A DNA stretch of 64,000 nucleotides from Tetraselmis striata (taxonomy: Eukaryota > Chlorophyta > Chlorodendrophyceae > Chlorodendrales > Chlorodendraceae), in assembly GCA_006384855.1 (NCBI GenBank), contig VCJN01001195.1, positions 1 to 64,000 of the forward strand. The letters are read 5' to 3'. A program made the translations under genes and the position numbers. Below the pieces are notes generated by a model. That model was not told where the DNA came from. It worked only from the letters and a program-made list of their open reading frames with translations, and made no database searches. Shown here one piece after another: positions 34,074 to 43,771 of the stretch (its first letter is position 1; the number at the start of each line of letters is the position of its first letter).

Positions 34074-37000
34074 ATGTCCTCGAGCCGCACCCCCGCTAGT
34101 GCCGCCAAGCCACCGCGGTGGTCCACGGTCGCCTCCCGGGCCCAGGCGCCTCCGGCCTCGCCTGCCTCGCCTGCCGAGTCTCCAGAGCACGCGTGCGGAT
34201 CCGTCTTCGGTTTGTTGGGAGTGCAACCGGATTGCCGCGCGTGCCAGGACATGAGGAAAGAGGTCCGAGCAGCACAGCGCCCCGAGACAGCCCGCGCTCG
34301 GACGCCTCTGCAGCCCTTGGATGTCAACACCCCCCAAGCACCCCTTGCCCACTGGTGCGACACCCACCCGCGCTGTGGTGGTCGCCCCGCGGGCAAGCAT
34401 GCACGGCGTGTGTGGGTTGTGATTGACAGACCGCCCCGACGCCCCCGACGCATCCCTCAGGTCGCGCTTGACATCACGCGGCGTCACTCCCCATGCGGAG
34501 CCGCCGCGTCCCGCCGCGCCCGCGCCGCCGCGTCAGCAGCCAGCGCGGGTGGAGCACGAGGCGGAGGAGGAGGAGGAGGAAGAGGAGGAGGAGGAGGAGG
34601 AGGAGGAGTGGACAGTGAAGGCCACGCCCCTGGAGGAGATCCGCCGGGGTCGGGGTGACGCCTCACGACCTCAGACGGAGTCGTGCCTGTTCCAGCCTGC
34701 GACGGCACAGCACACGAGACATGTCTTTGTCGAGGGGGAGGAGCACGCGGAGCAGGAGGAGGAGGAGATCGAGTGCGTCCCGCAGACACCGGAGGAGGAC
34801 CTTCCCAGCCCCGTGTCGGCGCAGGACGATGGTTGCTTTACGAGCCCTGAGCGGCCGCCAGCGACGCAATGGCGGGTCAGCACGCCTGCGGCGGCCACCG
34901 ACGCGGGCCGAGAGCCTGCTGGTGGTGCTGGTGCAGCAGCTGCTGTTGCCACTCCTGCGGAACGGTGCGGCCCTCCCTCGGTTGTTGAACCCCCACCCCC
35001 CCCCCTCCTTTCTGCCCATCCCCAACTCATTTGGACCATTGCGCCATGCCGACCGTGCCGGCTGACAGGCCCGCCTGCGGTAAGATTAAAAATATTGACT
35101 TGCTCCTGAAACGCCCGTGCGACCCCGCGCAGGCGCGACACGCCGCCCCCCGCACACAGGTCGACGGCGATCAAGTGGGGGGGCGCACGCGTCTGCACTC
35201 CCGCGGCAATGTTTGACGGCGACGCGGGCCGACGCGCCGCGGCGGTGGCGTTACACGCCGCTACCCACTCGGCGAGGCCGGTGCACCGCGCCTTTCGGGA
35301 GGCTGGTAGCGCGGAGGCCGGCATCAGCCGGCCTGACCTCGCCCTGGTGCGCGCCGAGAGCAGCGAGGCGCGGCGCGCGGGCCTCCAGCCGGGCGGGCAG
35401 TGCCGGCCGGCGCAGGCGAGCCACGTGGGCGTCTGGTTCCGGGGGACGTCGGACGCGCTTGTGCTGTCCACCGTCCCGGCGCCCGGCGGCGGCGACAAGC
35501 TGTGTGCGACGCCCGCGCCGCGCGACCTGTGCGCGGGCGGGCACGCCGTCGCCTTTGCCCGCACGAGCCGCGGCGAGGAGCAGGGCCACGGGAAGGCGGA
35601 CTGGCGGTCCAACAACAAGATCGCCGGCCAGCTCCTCACCCTCGCCCGCGAGTACATCCGCATGGGGGGTGACACCGTGGACGGAGACCGGTTCCGCTGC
35701 CTGGCGGAGGTGAGCCCCGCGTACCAGCGCATGATCGCGGAGCGCCTGGTCCTGGCCGGCCCCGACGGCGCGGTGGGCACCCTCAACCGCCTGGCGACGG
35801 CGGCGGCGGCGGCGGGCGCCCCTGGCCCGGTCTTCATGGCGTGCGCCTTTAGCCGCCTCACGCGGCAGGGGCTGCCGCAGCTAAAAGAGGCGGTGGGGAT
35901 GCTGGGCAGGGCGGGCGCTCGGGCGGTCGTGGTGCTCGTGCCGGCGGGCGCGGGCCGCAAGCTGCTGGAGCATGAGGGGTTTTCCGACACCGAGGCGGCC
36001 ATCGCGGACTACATCGCCGCCGACGTTGCGTGCTCCCTCGGTCACCAGTTTTACACGGCGCGCCACCAGGTGACCGTGCGCGTGGTTTGCCAGATTCCGA
36101 GTAACCTCCTGCCTCGGACCTCGCCGGAGCGGGAGCTCTTCCGGGCGGCGGCGGCGGCCGGCCGCTTCACGCACGTCCTGTACGTCGGGCGCATCAGCCC
36201 CGTGGCTCACAACATGCGCCTTCAGACAGAGTGGCACGCTGACAACGAGCAGCGCAGCCCGGGCCTGCAGACAGAATTCTGCGAGGCGATGCTGGGGGAG
36301 GGCCTGGCGCCGACCCTGCGCGACTCGGACCGCATCGCCTTCCTGGACAACAGCGGGACCTCGGTGGGGGCGGACGACGGGGCCGCGCCGGCCGCGCTCG
36401 CGGAGATCCGGAGACGCGTCGCCGCGCTGCGCGCGGGCCACACGCTCCTGGTGGCGACCACCGGCATGGACCGCCTGACGCGCGACCCGCGCTGCGTCCT
36501 GGACCTCCACCGCCTGGCGACCGAGTGCACCGCCGACGCGGCGCGGCCAAACGTGCACGTCCTGTCCCTGGTGAACGAGCTGCAGGACCTGTGGGCGGGC
36601 CTGCCGCTGCCGGACAGCGCGGACGCCGACCCCGCCGTGCTGGACGCCCTCGTGGCGCGCCTGTGCGACGGGGCGCCCCCGGGGTACGCCCCGAGCGCGG
36701 CGGCGAGGGCGCTGGCGGAGGCGGAGGCGCTGTGGCAGGCGGGGGCGCGGGGCGGGCGCATCCGGCTGAAGGGAGCCGTCGTCATGTACCCCGCGTGGCT
36801 CGGGGCGCACGCGGCCGCGGCGCGGGCGTCCCTGGAGCCCGGCGCCCCCCGGGACATCCACTCGTCCTTCCGCGACGTGTTCACCAGCTACACCCACGTG
36901 GCGTCCCACAGGCGCGCGCCCCCCCCCCCCCCCCCCCCCCCTTTCCCATACAGCCCCCGCCCCCGGTGTCGCGCCGGATGATGGCCCGGAATATCCAGAG

Positions 37001-38303
37001 TCCCACCGCGGATGCGCGCGCCGCCGCGGCTGCAGGTGGGGAGACGTCACGCAGGCGGACGGGTCGCGGGTCAGCACGCGGGACATGAGCGGGCGCGGCA
37101 TGGACGCCGCCGCCGTGCGCGCCATCTGCGGCGAGCTGGACAGGGAGTGCTTCCCGGGCCATGCCGAGACCCTGCGGCGGTGGTTCTACCCCCCGGATGC
37201 CCCGACCGCCGTCCACCCCGCCTACTTTGCGTGCGCCTGCGAGGGCGCCGGCGGGCGGTGCCCGCTGCGGTGCCAGTGCGACTGCAGGGGCTGCGCCGCG
37301 CGGCACGAGTGCGCGCTGGCGTCCCTGCCCCTGCGCGTCCCGGGCCTGACGCGCGAGAGCCTTGCGGGCGCGCTGTGCCCCTGCGCCGCCTGCATCGCGG
37401 AGCGCGTCCGCCGGTGGAGGGCTATCGGGGACGCGCCGGCCGGCCCCGCCGACGAGGCCGGCGCGCCGCAGGAGGGCGCCGCCGCTGCGGCGGCGCCTGC
37501 GCCAGACGGCGCGCGCGAAGCCGCCCCCTCGGGCGCAGCTGACCCTCCAGCCCCCGCCGCGTCGCCCCCTCCAGGTGTGCGCCCCCCCCCCCCCCTTCCC
37601 TTCCCCGCCTAAACCTCTGCTGTAGGCGCGCCACCGTGAACCTGCCTTTGACCCTGAAACCCCCCAACCCCCCCCCCCCCCACCCCCCATCCCCATCCCA
37701 AACACGCCGCAGTTTCGGCGAGGGCGGGCGGGCGGGGCGGCACCTACGTGCCGCTGCCGGGCCAGCGGTGCGCGTGCATGGACGACCCCAGCAACGCCGG
37801 CGGCGCGTGCCGCGTGGCGCCGGCGCCGCTGCTCCGCCGCTGGGAGGAGGGCGGCACCTGGCACGGGCGCCGTCGCCGGTGCAACGTGTCTGACGGCACG
37901 CTGCTGCCCGAGACGTGCGTCTACTGCCACGAGGAGTTTGAGGTCAACGCGAGGTCGGGGGGCGAGCCCCCGCTGCGGGGTGTTCCACCCCGGGCACGAC
38001 TGCGCCATGCGGGCGCTGCCGGCAGACTTCCGCCCCGCGTATGACGCGCCGGCGTGGCGCGCGGCCGGCCTCGGGCCGTGCGGCAAGATCGTGGCGGCGG
38101 CGGCAGCGGCGCCGCGGGAGCCCGACACCGCCTGCGGCCGTCCCTACGCCCTGTACGGGCAGGCAGGCGCCGCGTGCGCCTACTGCTTTCATCGCATCAA
38201 GACGGAGAAGAACAATGCGGCGGGCAGGGTCACCAAGCTGGGACAGCTCGGCAAGCGCAAGATGCCCAAGGACTGTCGTGGCAAGCGTTCCAGCGCCGAG
38301 TGA
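34074..38303 (+). CDS. Protein with two tandem serine-recombinase domains and Cys-rich C-terminus
   Basis: Proposed exons: 34074-34460, 34537-34980, 35069-35079 (11 bases), 35133-36911, 37036-37574, 37713-38303; phases agree, about 1,247 residues. Exon 1 has a Cys cluster (PDCRACQDMRKEV); exon 2 is acidic with a long Glu run. Exon 4 shows domain I: HAVAFARTSRGEEQGHGK (catalytic-type Ser), NNKIAGQLLTLAREYI, PVFMACAFSRLTRQGL. Domain II follows: HVLYVGRISP, PGLQTEFCEAMLGEG, IAFLDNSGTSVGA, LLVATTGMDRLTRDP. In known serine recombinases the order is Y-x-R-x-S, an S-x-x-x-Q helix, then [DS]RL[ST]R, as here twice. The C-terminus has zinc-type motifs (CPLRCQCDCRGC, CVYCHEEFE, CAYCFHRIKTEKNN) and a basic end. 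Intron 4 has a GC donor. A one-base frame change near 37958-37980, in a G/C run, breaks exon 6: assembly error or real damage. Role as a mobility enzyme is inference. Confidence 0.6.
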
Positions 38304-39355
38304 GGAGGACAAGGCCCGCTGCGGGCCTGCAGCCCCCCCGGGGCCTTTGCCTTCCCCCCCCCCCCCCCCCCCCCTTTCACAAATATCTTTATTCGCGTGT
38401 GCACTGACGTGTTCCCCTCCTCATCATCTCTGCCTCTGCCCACAACCGCACCACGGTTACATGTTTCATTGCCTTTACACTTGGAAACCATCACTTCCCG
38501 CATATCTTCAAGCCTGCTGTGGTATGCCCGCCGCCCGAGCCCAGAGCCCGGTGGCGACCCCCGCGGCCAGCTTCTGTTGCACCGCACGCATGTGGTAACA
38601 AAGCCGGTGTGTAACCAGAATTCGTATGCTTTGAATCAAAAACTCTCGCCCGTGTCACAATGCCTCACCGCCCTCGTGCACCTCGCCCCCTGCGCCGCAT
38701 GCCCCGGGGCGCGCGTGGGCATGCGCGCGGTCTCGAGACACAGATGCAGTGGCCGCACTTGATTTAAACATTATCTGTTACCCTGCGCGAGTTTTTGGCG
38801 TGGGCGCAGTACGCGGACATGGCACGTTGCGTCCCGGTGCCATCCATCGCACCCACGCTCCTGCATCGCGCGACGCATCTCCGCGGGACCCCCCACCCCA
38901 TGCCCCCCCCCCCCCATGGGGGCCGGCATTTTCGATGATGCTGCCAGGTGAAGGCGACCATGATGAGCAGGGCCGAGGGTGGATGGGGGGGGGTGGGGGG
39001 GGGGGGGGTGCTTCGGGGCGGCGGGGGAGGGTCCTGGTGCCGCGCTGTCGGCCGCAGAGGCCTTGGCGACGGGCCGTGGCGGAGCAGGGCGGTGCCGCCA
39101 CGGCGAGCGCAGGGCCCGCGGCGGAGGGTGACGGCGGCGGCGACGGCGGCGGCGACGTCGTCGTGTTCACATAGGGGTTCTTAGCATGCGCATCAGTGCC
39201 GGGGGGGGGGGGGGGGGGGGGGGGGGGTTGGTGTCTGCCCTGCGTTTTCTTCCTTTCAGGTTATTTTTCCGACAACTGTTTAATATCAGAATTTATTCTG
39301 GGCGTCGTGGCGCCATTTTTTTTTCATTTTTTTGTGGCGCGCCGAAATCTTACAA
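38304..39355. other. Region downstream of the recombinase gene
   Basis: It contains poly-C and poly-G tracts (38357-38374, 38904-38914, 39201-39227) and Gly- or Pro-rich frames on both strands. On the minus strand near 38870-38764, a short frame (VGAMDGTGTQRAM, then AYCAHAKNSRRV) faintly recalls the GAIDGTH block of Harbinger-type nucleases. That is too weak to call a gene. No other gene is supported. Confidence 0.4.
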
Positions 39356-39359
39356 ACGC

Positions 39360-39560
39360 CGAGGGCTGATCTTTACCAGTCTTTACAAATCTTTACCCGT
39401 CCAGTCTTTATCAGTCTTTACCAGTCTTTACCAGTCTTTGCCGGTCTTTACTGGTCCTGTCTTTACCGATCTTTACTTGTCTTTGCCAATCTTTACCAGT
39501 ATTTACCAGTATTTACCATTCTTTACCGATCTTTACCTGTCTTTGCCAGTCTTTATTAAT
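39360..39560. repeat. Degenerate 10-11 bp tandem repeat (CTTTACCAGT type)
   Basis: About 18 units of TCTTTACCAG and close variants, ending in TTATTAATAACCGCG just before the next U6-linked repeat. Some retroelements end in such short tandem repeats, so this could mark the 3' end of the element that starts at 30286; that is inference. Confidence 0.85.
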
Positions 39561-39573
39561 AACCGCGTCCATT

Positions 39574-40165
39574 AATATTACCTCCTCGGAATGGATCCGT
39601 GATAAATCCGTGATAAATCCTGAATCACCGAAAGTATCCAAGCAACCAGCAATCTTGGCTCATCGCGGGTCGTCAATAACGCGAGTACCGAGCTGAACAC
39701 GTGGCAGTACTGGTGAGGTCGATGGTACCGTAATAGTAGTAATAACAGTATAACCGGCACCTCTGCAACCCGGAGAATACAGACCCGGAATCACTCCTGT
39801 ATAGTAGTAGTCGCTACATGAGCTAGCAGCAGAAGGCGATATATATCGGAAATCACTCCTGTATACTCCCGTAATATCATGTAGCAAGTACACTCAGTAT
39901 GTCTCCCCACACCATCCAGCCTGTCCACACATCCACCCGCCCCACACAACATGTCAAAAGGCACGGACAAACAGTCCGCGTGAAGTGACCCCCCCTGGCA
40001 CCCAAGTGAAGATTAGCATGGCCCCTACTGCATGCAAGTGTATATAGGTGAGTAATAGTGTACATATAGATATATATGACAATGCACAGTACTGGTGTAC
40101 TGGTACCAGAGTACGAGGCGCTGTACTCACCGCCCCATATGAACATGATCACGTAGGGTGAGATG
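39574..40165 (+). repeat. U6-linked repeat family, copy B
   Basis: It starts with CCATTAATATTACCTCCTCGG, similar to the junction CCAATATATTACCTCCTCGG at the U6 gene. It has the same head as copy A and an internal U6-like 18-mer at 40009-40026. It lacks the 30840-31460 part, rejoins copy A at AGTACTGGTGTACTGGTACC (about 40088), and ends against the BED-type transposon. Confidence 0.8.
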
Positions 40166-42052
40166 CGCGGCTGGTGTAGGGTGCGCAGGGTGAGGCGGCA
40201 GACGGCCCAGGAGCTGAAGGAGAGCGAGACATGCCGTCAGTGAGGTCGGGCGCAATGTCATTGGGGTGGGGCACACGGACGTGTAACGCGTACTGCTGGG
40301 TTATCATCCAGGCGGTGTCACACTATGCAACCGGAAAGGCTGCTACAGCAAACGATGCTACGCCTCACTCGGTAGCAACCGCTGCCCCGCCCATCCCACT
40401 CGCGCTGCCCCGGCCGCCGCGCCTTGGCGCCGCGCTGCCCCGGCCGCCGCGCCTTGGCGCCGCGCTGGGTATCGAGTCCTCCTCTCCATGGTGAGCGCGT
40501 CCACCTGCGCCTTGCGCTCGGGGCCGTCCTCCTCCGTCACCACATTCTGCAACCCCCACCGCGTGACGAACCACGCAGCTCCTTGCAGGCGCTTGTACAT
40601 GTGCCCAAGCACCGCCAGTCGCGACACCGAACGCACCACCGCTGGCGACGCGAGCTCCTTCTCGGGCATGATCGCCTTCACCCGGGCCTCCTCGAACAGC
40701 GGACCGGCGTTAAGAATGGAAAACGTTTCCATGTGGTGCAAGCAGTCCTCCATGACCGAGCCGGACTGCACCGTCACCTTGCCTGATCTGTAGTCATGGA
40801 GGGGAATGCCGTCACGCCCACGCCCACGCCCACGCCCGGGGGGGGGGGGGGGGGGGGGGGTGTTACCTTTCGACTTCTTGGACACCGCAAACGAAGGGCG
40901 CAACCCGCGTCCAAAGATGCTGGGTATCGGGACTAAAGCCTGGCGCCGGTCTTCCTGCTTCATAGCTCGGAATCCAATGTGGCCCTGCACGGTGACAAAT
41001 TTCCTCCAGAAGTCCCTTCCCAAGCCAAAAAAAAACAGGTGGAACGGCGCGAGGGGGAAGAGGTTGACCATGCTGACATAGCCCAGGACCACATGCACAT
41101 GGCACACGCCATGGCAGCCAGTGTTCTGCTTGGCCTCCGCCAGCCGGGTTGTGTTGAACGCACGCCGGGCAAGGTGCGTGATTCACTGGACAAGTCATCG
41201 CCTTCGTGGACGGTTACCAAGCGAGCATCCCCGTCCGCATCCACAGGAGGGTGCTCCTTGGCAGCCGCCATAGCCTCCACAACCTGCCACGCCGACCAGA
41301 CGGGTGCGTGTGATTCCATACAACCGCAGTTGAGTGGTGCCACCAGCACGCAGGCCGGGCCCACTCACCTCTGAACGCAGAAGGTCCACAATGTCACCGT
41401 CCTCGAAAACAGCGCGCCACTGGGTCGCCCCGCCGTAGTCCTCCAACACCCACTCGGTAACGACGCCGGTTATCACGCCGTAGTGCCATACTCCCCGGAA
41501 CTTCTTGGCGATGACCTTCATGTAGAAGTCACCGGGATCGCCTTTCCGTATCACGCCCTCATCGGCAGCTGCCACGTCCGCCGGCGGCCACGCAGGCGCG
41601 TCGATGTCCATACCGTCTTCGCCAACGGGGTCCTCCCCCACACCCATCACATCGTCCTCCGAGACCGGCGCCGGCGGGCCGTTTCCGACGGCTGCAGCTA
41701 CTCCTGCCTGCTGCCGCCCCTGCCGCTGCTGCTGCTGCTGCTGCCGCCATGATGCTGCTGCTTGTAATAAATAAGGCGGCCTTGCGGTGCAACTTAGCCG
41801 CACGCTTCAACGAGTGGCTACAGGTCGGGTATTTCCGGAAGTGCCGCTCTCGCGCCATCCTTTCACTACTGCCCGTCACGATGCCGTGGCAGTGCTTGCA
41901 TGTGTACACGCCATTCTTCAACACACTCGATATCCGTCCCTCTCCCGGCATGCCTGCTGCCGCGCGCGCGCGCGCGCGCGGGGGGGGGGGGGGGGGGGGG
42001 GTTGAGAGTTGGGGTGGATGTAGCCCACCACCGGAAGGGAGCACAAATGCGA
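40165..42052 (-). mobile_element. BED/Tudor-type DNA transposon, truncated copy
   Basis: This segment is an inverted copy of 55405-58720. The shared left boundary falls at ATGCGAGTG (42052 here, 55405 there). At the other end, about 40165, the C-terminus of an opposing ORF (AQELKESETCRQ) is retained and then cut by the U6-linked repeat. Only two of the 30-bp units that are expanded to 23 in the other copy are present (40409-40470). Confidence 0.7.
40475..42044 (-). pseudogene. Transposase gene with BED finger and Tudor-like domain, split and damaged
   Basis: From the 5' side: VYTCKHCHGIVTGSSERMAR with ERHFRKYPTC forms a BED-like C-x2-C...H...C finger. A Gln/Ala run follows, then GDPGDFYMKVIAKKFRGVWH, GVITGVVTEWVLED and WRAVFEDGDIVDLL, a Tudor-like barrel seen in plant and algal chromatin proteins. 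After an apparent intron (donor GTGAGT near 41367) come FNTTRLAEAKQNTGCHGVCH, GYVSMVNLFPLAPFHLFFFG, GRDFWRKFVTVQGHIGFRAM and later VTVQSGSVMEDCLHHMETFS. The core recalls CACTA or KDZ transposases; BED fingers are commonest in hAT. I leave the superfamily open. Frames do not join cleanly, so this copy may be dead. Confidence 0.5.
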
Positions 42053-42105
42053 GTGGTTATTGCCACACGGTGTCGCAAGCACCGCCTCGCCCTCGCCCGT
42101 GTCGA

Positions 42106-42766
42106 CGGAACCCATGGAGGCTCAGGGAATGGCAGAGACACGGTGGACCGTCTGACGGCAAGAGCTCCCCAATTCTTCGACGAGTTGCTTCAATCCGGAG
42201 CGTTGGAGGGACCGCTTGGCGAAGGTGGATTCGTGCTTCACGGTGGCGTCAGAAACGTTGGCGCTGTGGTGAACGCCCGCCGTCGCCCTGACCAGTTGGA
42301 CAAGGATCCGGTACCTGAAGCTGGCCATGAGGAGGCGGTGGCTGTGGCTGCGGCTGCAGATGAGTGGGGTGGCAATGACCCTGCGGAGACCAACGAACCA
42401 ATTGCAGGGAGATTGGAGTCGCGCAAGTTGGCGGCTAAGATAAAGCGGCGGGTTCCCCAAGCAGAAGCAGCCGATAGCGATGAGGCAGGCGAGGAGCCAG
42501 AGAAGAAGAGGGGACGGCCTAAGAAGGTGAACGAGATGAAGGAGATCGCACACCAACAGATGAAGACCATGAAGGAGAGTTCCATTCACGCCGCTGAGGT
42601 GATGGCAGGTTCAGTTCGCAGTATGGTTGAGAGTCAGGCTGCCCTCTCTCGCGAGGCGATGGTACATGATAGGGCTGAGAAAGAAAGAGATAGACAAGCA
42701 TTTGCCACAATAATGACCCAGCTGATTGCAGGACTAGCTGCTAAAAAGATGGACGAAAGTGGCTAA
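42106..42766 (+). CDS. PIF/Harbinger accessory protein (AT-hook, coiled coil)
   Basis: The frame reads GGSGNGRDTVDRLTARAP, then FFDELLQSGALEGPLGEGGF, a hydrophilic middle, an AT-hook-like KKRGRPKKVNEMKEI (about 42505-42545), and a long charged helix ending in FATIMTQLIAGLAAKKMDES. PIF/Harbinger elements carry a second ORF that binds DNA and helps the transposase into the nucleus, and this ORF converges on the Harbinger transposase gene. A Myb/SANT domain is expected at the N-terminus but is not evident. The start was probably lost where the BED/Tudor-type transposon inserted (junction about 42052). Confidence 0.5.
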
Positions 42767-42800
42767 AAAGTTCGGCCCATCCAGATACAGTTCAATACGC

Positions 42801-43735
42801 ATCATGCGGCGGCAATGCAGCAATGTTTCTTTGGCCGCGGCGGCGGCGCAGGATATGTAATAGCGTGAGGCTGACAAACAATTGGATGCTGGCCCCGCTG
42901 CCCTGCGCCTGCCGCGCACCATCATGCGGCGGCAATGCAGCAATGTTTCTTTGGCCGCGGCGGCGGCGCAGGATATGTAATAGCGTGAGGCTGACAAACA
43001 ATTGGATGCTGGCCCCGCTGCCCTGCGCCTGCCGCGCACCATCATGCGGCGGCAATGCAGCAATGTTTCTTTGGCCGCGGCGGCGGCGCAGGATATGTAA
43101 TAGCATGAGGCTGACAAACAATTGGATGCTGGCCCCGCTGCCCTGCGCCTGCCGCGCACCATCATGCGGCGGCAATGCAGCAATGTTTCTTTGGCCGCGG
43201 CGGCGGCGCAGGATATGTGATAGCATGAGGCTGACAAACAATTGGATGCTGGCCCCGCTGCCCTGCGCCTGCCGCGCACCATCATGCGGCGGCAATGCAG
43301 CAATGTTTCTTTGGCCGCGGCGGCGGCGCAGGATATGTAATAGCATGAGGCTGACAAACAATTGGATGCTGGCCCCGCTGCCCTGCGCCTGCCGCGCACC
43401 ATCATGCGGCGGCAATGCAGCAATGTTTCTTTGGCCGCGGCGGCGGCGCAGGATATGTAATAGCATGAGGCTGACAAACAATTGGATGCTGGCCCCGCTG
43501 CCCTGCGCCTGCCGCGCACCATCATGCGGCGGCAATGCAGCAATGTTTCTTTGGCCGCGGCGGCGGCGCAGGATATGTAATAGCGTGAGGCTGACAAACA
43601 ATTGGATGCTGGCCCCGCTGCCCTGCGCCTGCCGCGCACCATCATGCGGCGGCAATGCAGCAATGTTTCTTTGGCCGCGGCGGCGGCGCAGGATATGTAA
43701 TAGCATGAGGCTGACAAGCAATTGGGTGGCTGGCT
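42801..43735. repeat. 120-bp minisatellite, about 7.8 units
   Basis: Units start at 42801, 42921, 43041, 43161, 43281, 43401, 43521 and 43641 (partial) with ATCATGCGGCGGCAATGCAG. They differ at only a few positions (for example TAATAGCGTG / TAATAGCATG / TGATAGCATG). Because 120 is a multiple of three, several frames stay open on both strands. Those frames are artefacts. The array sits between the two convergent Harbinger ORFs. Confidence 0.97.
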
Positions 43736-43771
43736 AACAGTGTGCAGACACATGCTGAGGATGGTGTGACA

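Noticed and set aside
34671-36981. Long minus-strand frames opposite the recombinase gene (up to 443 residues)
   Set aside because: They are antisense to an exon with clear recombinase motifs and sensible splice sites. In about 75 percent GC DNA such shadows are expected.
38749-39174. Gly/Pro-rich frames on both strands
   Set aside because: Both are low complexity from GC-rich triplets and homopolymer runs. The faint DDE-like GAMDGT on the minus strand is too short to support a transposase call.
42801-43735. CRISPR-like array
   Set aside because: Units are contiguous with no variable spacers, and the genome is eukaryotic. It is a minisatellite.
42734-43753. Long frames on both strands through the 120-bp array (over 300 residues)
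   Set aside because: The unit length is a multiple of three, which keeps any stop-free frame open. They are repeat artefacts.
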